Assembly: GCA_017880775.1 (NCBI GenBank)
Contig: JADGRQ010000020.1
Span: 1 to 64,000 of the forward strand
Direction: 5' to 3'
From: Burkholderiales bacterium
GTDB lineage: Bacteria > Pseudomonadota > Gammaproteobacteria > Burkholderiales > SG8-39
DNA length: 64,000 bases
Part shown: one piece after another, positions 59,400 through 64,000 of the stretch
Numbering within the stretch: position 1 is the first letter of the stretch
How the letters are laid out: every line of letters begins with the position of its first letter
The notes under the pieces: model-generated
What the model was told of the DNA's origin: nothing
What the model saw: the letters and a program-made list of their open reading frames with translations, nothing else
The model's database searches: none
Program-made: the position numbers and the translations under genes

Positions 59400-60445
59400 G
59401 CGTCTTGCTCCCTCAACGTGCGTTCCAGCAATCCCCGGGCCGCTTCGAGCTGGTGCATCTGGATCACCTGGATCTCCTCGGCATTGCGGTCGACGTAGCG
59501 GCGCCGCTCGATCTGGTCCAGCCGGAATTCATTCAACATGATCATGCACCATTTGAGCGCGAACAGCGGATAGAGCGCCCTGACGCGTCCGCTCCATCCC
59601 GGGTCCGCGCCGAATATGGAGTCGAATCCCGCGACCATCTGTTTCTTGCGTTCCGGGGCGAGCCGCATCATCGGATGCAGCAGGCAGTCCGAAATAGTCT
59701 TGGCGGGATCGTCCCAGCCGAAATACTCGAAATCGAGGAACACCAGGCGGCCGCCCGCGGCGCGTAGCGAGTTGTGAAAACCGACGTCCGAAGGGCTTAG
59801 GGTGCGGTACTCCCACGCGAGCTCGGAGCCGGAACCGGCTGTCGCCCGTTCGCCTAGCGCCTGCAGCGCCGGTTTGAACTGCCCGCTCAGGAACCGGCGC
59901 AGCGCATCGTAAGCCGCGCCCTGCGCGTCCACAGCTTCGAGCCGCGCCAGGCGCTGATGCAGATTCGACACCACGCCGGCGACGGTGAAAAAAGCTTCCG
60001 CGGCAGGGTTCAAGGCCCGCGCCTGCGCGTCGGGCTCGATTGCCTTCAGCGCGGCGACAAACGACAGCAGCTGGTCGATATCGCCGGCGGAGGCATCGCT
60101 CGAAGAGACCGGTTCGCCGTGGACGAACCGGTAAAGCGCAACCTGGCGTCCGGCGTCGGCCCGGACCGGTTGCGCGATGCTGCGCACGCCCCGCTGCCAG
60201 AGAAATTCAAGGCCGGAATATTCGACCTGCAGCCGGTCGCGTCCGTCGGCGGTCGGCTTGAAATAGAACTTGGCCGCGTACTCGGCCTCGTCGCAGCGGA
60301 CCTTGTACACGCGGCTGTTGCGTCCCGCGCCCACGCGTTCCGCCGAATCGGCGGGCCGCCCGAGCAGCGCATGCAATGCGTCCATGTCCTCGCGCGGCGC
60401 CGACATTGCAGGGGCCCTGGCCGATGCGGTGCCGATTGCGCTCAT
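59396..60445 (-). CDS. Aminoglycoside/choline phosphotransferase-fold kinase
   Basis: RVGAGRNSRVYKVRCDEAEYAAKFYF; SPSDVGFHNSLRAAGGRLVFLDFEYFGWDDPAKTISDCL (APH-type catalytic and DFEY-D motifs). Confidence 0.87.
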   Translation of the reverse strand: MSAIGTASARAPAMSAPREDMDALHALLGRPADSAERVGAGRNSRVYKVRCDEAEYAAKFYFKPTADGRDRLQVEYSGLEFLWQRGVRSIAQPVRADAGRQVALYRFVHGEPVSSSDASAGDIDQLLSFVAALKAIEPDAQARALNPAAEAFFTVAGVVSNLHQRLARLEAVDAQGAAYDALRRFLSGQFKPALQALGERATAGSGSELAWEYRTLSPSDVGFHNSLRAAGGRLVFLDFEYFGWDDPAKTISDCLLHPMMRLAPERKKQMVAGFDSIFGADPGWSGRVRALYPLFALKWCMIMLNEFRLDQIERRRYVDRNAEEIQVIQMHQLEAARGLLERTLREQDA

Positions 60446-61056
60446 TGGCCGAGAAGGTACTGCTGGATCGACGGCCAGGCCGGGAAAGCCCGCCAGCCGC
60501 CCTTGTCGCCCGGCGTCGACTGCGGGGAAAAGAGGATCTTCGCGACACCGGCCGGAAACGACGCCTCGAGAAAGGTTTCCTCGAGGTCGTCTACGAAGTG
60601 CGTGATGCCGAGCGCCCGGATGCGCCCGATCTTCCCGTGCCGCGTGTCTTCGAAGAAAATCCGGTCGCGGCCGACCCCGAAGCGCTCCGAGTCCACGAAG
60701 CCCTGCGCCTCCAGCCAGCCGAGCGCAGCCGCGCGCAGGTTCACGGCGGGATCGCCGAAGTTCGCGTACTCGGTCTTGTGGCTGACGATGAGGACGTCGA
60801 CGCCGCGCTCCTTGCACGCTGCCATGAATTCCTTTACGCCCTCCATCGGGCGCGCTTCGGGCATGCCGGGGCCATAGGAGAAGACCTGCAGTTCGCGCCA
60901 TTTCGCCTCGCCGTCCCCGAGCGCGCGGATGGCGTCGCGGATGAGCTTCTTGTTCTTCGGCAGACCCGCAGGGATCAGGCCGCGCCCAACCGCTGATCGG
61001 TGCATCGGCTCGTCATAGCTGGCGATCGTGTTGTCAAAGTCGATGCCGATGATCAC
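60442..61056 (-). CDS. HAD-superfamily hydrolase
   Basis: MIIGIDFDNTIASYD; VLIVSHKTEYANFG; FVDDLEETFLEA. Confidence 0.88.
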   Translation of the reverse strand: MIIGIDFDNTIASYDEPMHRSAVGRGLIPAGLPKNKKLIRDAIRALGDGEAKWRELQVFSYGPGMPEARPMEGVKEFMAACKERGVDVLIVSHKTEYANFGDPAVNLRAAALGWLEAQGFVDSERFGVGRDRIFFEDTRHGKIGRIRALGITHFVDDLEETFLEASFPAGVAKILFSPQSTPGDKGGWRAFPAWPSIQQYLLGQ

Positions 61057-61060
61057 GCGC

Positions 61061-62056
61061 CTAACGCAGGTGCAAGCGCTGCATGCGCTTGATGTTGTAG
61101 TAACGGTCGTCCGTCATCGAGTTCGGGATCAGGTTCGCCTTGAAGGCATTTTGCAGATCGCGCACCGCATCCTCTAGCGAGCGCTGCGCCGCGAAGCCGA
61201 GGTCGCGCTGGATGCGCGCCGAGGAGACGTGATACGAACGGTTGTCGTCGGTCGGCGTGGTGATGATCTCGATGTCCGGCCCGACGACATTGCGCACCAT
61301 CTCCGCAATCTCGCGCACCTTGAAATTGTGGTAGCCGACGTTGTAGATCTTGCCGTCGATCTTCGCGGCGTCCCACTCGAGCGCCTCGAGGTACAGGCGC
61401 ACCATGTCGTCGATGTGCAGGTTCGGCCGCATCTGCTCCCCGCCGAAGACCTTTATCTTGCGCGTATTGATGGCGTTATTGGTGAGTATGTTGACCACCA
61501 CGTCGAGCCGCAGCCGGCGCGAGTACCCGCAGACCGTCGACGGTCTGACCGTCAGCACCGTGAATCCGGGCGAGCGCTCCTTCATCAGGACGTCCTCGCA
61601 CATCGCCTTGTATTTCGAATAGTCCGTGAGCGGCTCGAGCGGCAGGTCTTCGGTCACGTTCTGGTCGGGCTTGATGCCGTAGACGCTGGAGGACGACGCG
61701 TAGATGAAGCGCTTCACGCCGCTTCCCTTCGACACCTTCACGAGGTCTATGAACGCATCGTAGTTGATGGACTTGCCCAGGGCCGGGTCGAGCTCGAAGC
61801 TGGGATCATTCGAGATGCAGGCGAGGTGGATCACCGAATCGCAGCCGGGGATCGTGCGCTCGAGCAGCTTCCTGTCGCGCATGTCGCCCTTGATCAGCTC
61901 GAGCCCCGGATGGGCGTCGAGCACGTCGTCGCCAAACATGAACAGGTCGAGCACCTTGACCCGGTAGCCGGCCTCGAGCAGCGCCGGCACCAGAGCGGCG
62001 CCGACATATCCGGCGCCCCCGGTGACGTATACGGTTCGTTTTCCCTGGTCGCTCAT
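61061..62056 (-). CDS. NAD-dependent epimerase/dehydratase (SDR)
   Basis: RTVYVTGGAGYVGAALVPALLEAGYRVKVLDLFMFGDDVL; RFIYASSSSVYGIKPDQNVTEDLPLEPLTDYSKYKA. Confidence 0.94.
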   Translation of the reverse strand: MSDQGKRTVYVTGGAGYVGAALVPALLEAGYRVKVLDLFMFGDDVLDAHPGLELIKGDMRDRKLLERTIPGCDSVIHLACISNDPSFELDPALGKSINYDAFIDLVKVSKGSGVKRFIYASSSSVYGIKPDQNVTEDLPLEPLTDYSKYKAMCEDVLMKERSPGFTVLTVRPSTVCGYSRRLRLDVVVNILTNNAINTRKIKVFGGEQMRPNLHIDDMVRLYLEALEWDAAKIDGKIYNVGYHNFKVREIAEMVRNVVGPDIEIITTPTDDNRSYHVSSARIQRDLGFAAQRSLEDAVRDLQNAFKANLIPNSMTDDRYYNIKRMQRLHLR

Positions 62057-62064
62057 GGAGATCC

Positions 62065-62661
62065 TTACATTCCCAGCCGGATGCGGTCGGCGATGTTGTG
62101 CAGCACGAACTGATGCCCGATCTCGACCATGCCGTAGTCGGTCGAGTCGAGCCAGATGTTGACGCCGCCGAGCGAGCGCAACGGATTGTCGCGCTTGAAC
62201 CCGCTCAGCGTCACGGTCTTTCCGCCCAGCTTGCGCATCTCGGCAGCGGCGTTGCGGATGTTGGCCGATTGGCCGGAGCTGCTGATGGCGATCAGCACGT
62301 CGCCGGGGGAGGCGAGCGTCCCGAGAATGCGCGCGAACGCGACCTCATATCCGAAATCGTTGCTCATGCAGGTGAGCAGCGACGGCTCATGCAGCGTCAT
62401 TGCGCGAAGCTTCGCGACGTTGAGGAAGTCGGTGATCGCGTGGCTCGCGACGCCCGCGCTGCCGCCGTTGCCGACAAGGTAAAGCCGGCCGCCGGCCGAC
62501 CGTAGGTCCTTCAGCAGGCCGACCGTCGCGACCATGGCCGCCTCGGTGTCGCTGCGCCGCCCGGCCTGATCGGTGACCTCGGTGGCGGCGACGACGCGCA
62601 GAAATTCAGCGCCGCGCGCGCCCAACGTCATGCCCTGGACCTGATCAAGCGCTGCGGACAC
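62065..62661 (-). CDS. SIS-domain sugar isomerase (GmhA-like)
   Basis: GGRLYLVGNGGSAGVASHAITDFLNVAKLRAMTL; GDVLIAISSSGQSANIRNAAAEMRKLGGKTVTLSG; probable GTG start. Confidence 0.92.
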   Translation of the reverse strand: MSAALDQVQGMTLGARGAEFLRVVAATEVTDQAGRRSDTEAAMVATVGLLKDLRSAGGRLYLVGNGGSAGVASHAITDFLNVAKLRAMTLHEPSLLTCMSNDFGYEVAFARILGTLASPGDVLIAISSSGQSANIRNAAAEMRKLGGKTVTLSGFKRDNPLRSLGGVNIWLDSTDYGMVEIGHQFVLHNIADRIRLGM

Positions 62662-63670
62662 TTGCGCCTCCCAGATATTTGAACCAGGACTGCGTCGCCT
62701 TGCCGATGGAATCGGCGTCCCAGAGCGGGGCCTCGCGCCAGTAATCGATGTTCGCCACCACCCTGCCCACGCCCTCTTCAAAACTTACCTTCGGCGACCA
62801 ACCCAGTTCACCCTTGATGCGGGAAATATCAGCCCAGGTGCAGTCCGGCTCTCCGGGCCGCTTCGGAATGTGCGTCTTCGGGCCACCGAGAAGTTCGACC
62901 AGGCGATTGACCGATTGCGGGTTGCCGGCGCCGACGTTGTAGCACCTGCCACTGTTCGCGGTCTCGGCGGCGGCAAGAAAGGCGCCCGCCACATCGCTTG
63001 CGTAAATGAAATCGCGCTTCTGCGTGCCGTCGCCCACCACCGTATACGGGCGCCCCGCGAGCTTCTGGCGCAGAAATACGCCAAACACCGCACCATATAC
63101 GCCCGAGGTACGGGACCGTATTCCAAAGGCGTTGAATATCCGAATCGAATTGGCGGGCTGCCTGTAGACCTGATGCCAATGCATTACCGCGAGCTCGCCA
63201 AGGTACTTGCTGAGCGCATACGGGTACTGTGGCGCAATCGGGTGTTCCTCGGTCGTCGGCACGGAAGCAAGGCCATAGCATGACGAAGAAGCCGCATATA
63301 CGAACTTGATTGCGGCGGCATGCCGCGCGCATTCGAGCATGCGCACCGTGCCCTGGACATTGGCAGACATGTATTCGGCGGGCTGCTCGATCGAGGGGAC
63401 AATGTCGCCGATGCCGGCAAAGTGAAATACGTAGCGCGCGCCGGCAAACAGCGGGTCGCCCGGCTCATAGTCGCGAATGTCGCGGTACTCGGCCTTCACG
63501 CGGGGATTGCTCGAATGGTGCGCGAGGTTGGCTTCGCGCCCGCCGACCAGGCTGTCGATCACGCGAACCTCGTAGCCGCGCTCGGCCAGCAGATCCACCA
63601 TGTGGCTGCCGATAAAGCCCGCGCCGCCCGTGACTACGGCAACCGGATCAACTCCGCTAGTAACTGCCAT
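62645..63670 (-). CDS. NAD-dependent epimerase/dehydratase (UDP-sugar 4-epimerase-like)
   Basis: VAVVTGGAGFIGSHMVDLLAERGYEVRVIDSLVGGREANL; FVYAASSSCYGLASVPTTEEHPIAPQYPYALSKYLGEL. Confidence 0.95.
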   Translation of the reverse strand: MAVTSGVDPVAVVTGGAGFIGSHMVDLLAERGYEVRVIDSLVGGREANLAHHSSNPRVKAEYRDIRDYEPGDPLFAGARYVFHFAGIGDIVPSIEQPAEYMSANVQGTVRMLECARHAAAIKFVYAASSSCYGLASVPTTEEHPIAPQYPYALSKYLGELAVMHWHQVYRQPANSIRIFNAFGIRSRTSGVYGAVFGVFLRQKLAGRPYTVVGDGTQKRDFIYASDVAGAFLAAAETANSGRCYNVGAGNPQSVNRLVELLGGPKTHIPKRPGEPDCTWADISRIKGELGWSPKVSFEEGVGRVVANIDYWREAPLWDADSIGKATQSWFKYLGGASVRSA

Positions 63671-63759
63671 CGACGAATTCGAATCGGACGTGATGGAAAC
63701 GATAACCCACGAATTATATTACGTTTTGTGCGTCGCAGCTTATCCCCGTGTCTGACCGA

Positions 63760-64000
63760 CTAGCAGGACTCGAACGATATCAAGTCGCCATGCGACAGAC
63801 GCATGATCTTGTTGCAGTTGGAACGGATGAGCGCCTCGTCATGCGAGGCGAGCACCAGGATCTTGGCCTGATCGACGAGTTTGCGCAGGCGCTCCCGGGC
63901 CTTGGACTGGAAGGATTCGTCGCCCACGGACAACCATTCGTCCATCAGAAGGATGTCTGCCGTCACGCAGGTGGATACGGCGAACGCCAGCCTCACTGCC
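63760..64000 (-). CDS. Polysaccharide ABC transporter ATP-binding protein (Wzt-like), truncated at window end
   Basis: VRLAFAVSTCVTADILLMDEWLSVGDESFQSKARERLRKLVDQAKILVLASHDEALI: Walker B, D-loop and switch His of Wzt-type ATPases. Confidence 0.88.
   Translation of the reverse strand, partial: AVRLAFAVSTCVTADILLMDEWLSVGDESFQSKARERLRKLVDQAKILVLASHDEALIRSNCNKIMRLSHGDLISFESC

Noticed and set aside
61229-62113. 294-aa plus-strand ORF opposite the SDR gene
   Set aside because: Antisense shadow of a clear SDR; no independent support.

Overview
The window looks like a proteobacterial chromosome segment, probably betaproteobacterial judging by gene content (inference). Left flank, about 1-14.3 kb, is housekeeping: a TPP-dependent enzyme cut by the window edge, thiC with a TPP riboswitch, a TetR-regulated RND efflux system (MFP, RND pump, TolC-like), a Pcm-like methyltransferase, and LPS-core genes (WaaA, WaaC, a WaaE-like GT2, a second GT9). 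From about 14.3 to 64 kb is a large O-antigen/surface-polysaccharide locus: CapD/WbpM-like, WecA-like, many SDRs, glycosyltransferases, methyltransferases, two acyltransferase-3 proteins, membrane proteins, and an ABC ATPase cut by the right edge. The locus holds many toxin-antitoxin genes and gene fragments: HEPN/MNT, two AbrB-VapBC pairs, a decayed phd-vapC, three copies of one epimerase 5' end, a 10.5-kb-spaced duplicated GT2 3' end, and an epimerase scrap. A DUF4143-type ATPase gene sits behind a perfect 13-bp inverted repeat. The most interesting biology is two tightly coupled operons, each with a split transketolase pair. One contains RfbF/RfbG/RfbH and suggests a CDP-activated branched 3,6-dideoxy sugar. 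The other combines SIS, SDR, HAD, an APH-fold kinase, a methyltransferase and a Zn-alcohol dehydrogenase, and is of unknown function. All calls come from reading the sequence and supplied ORFs; no database search was run.
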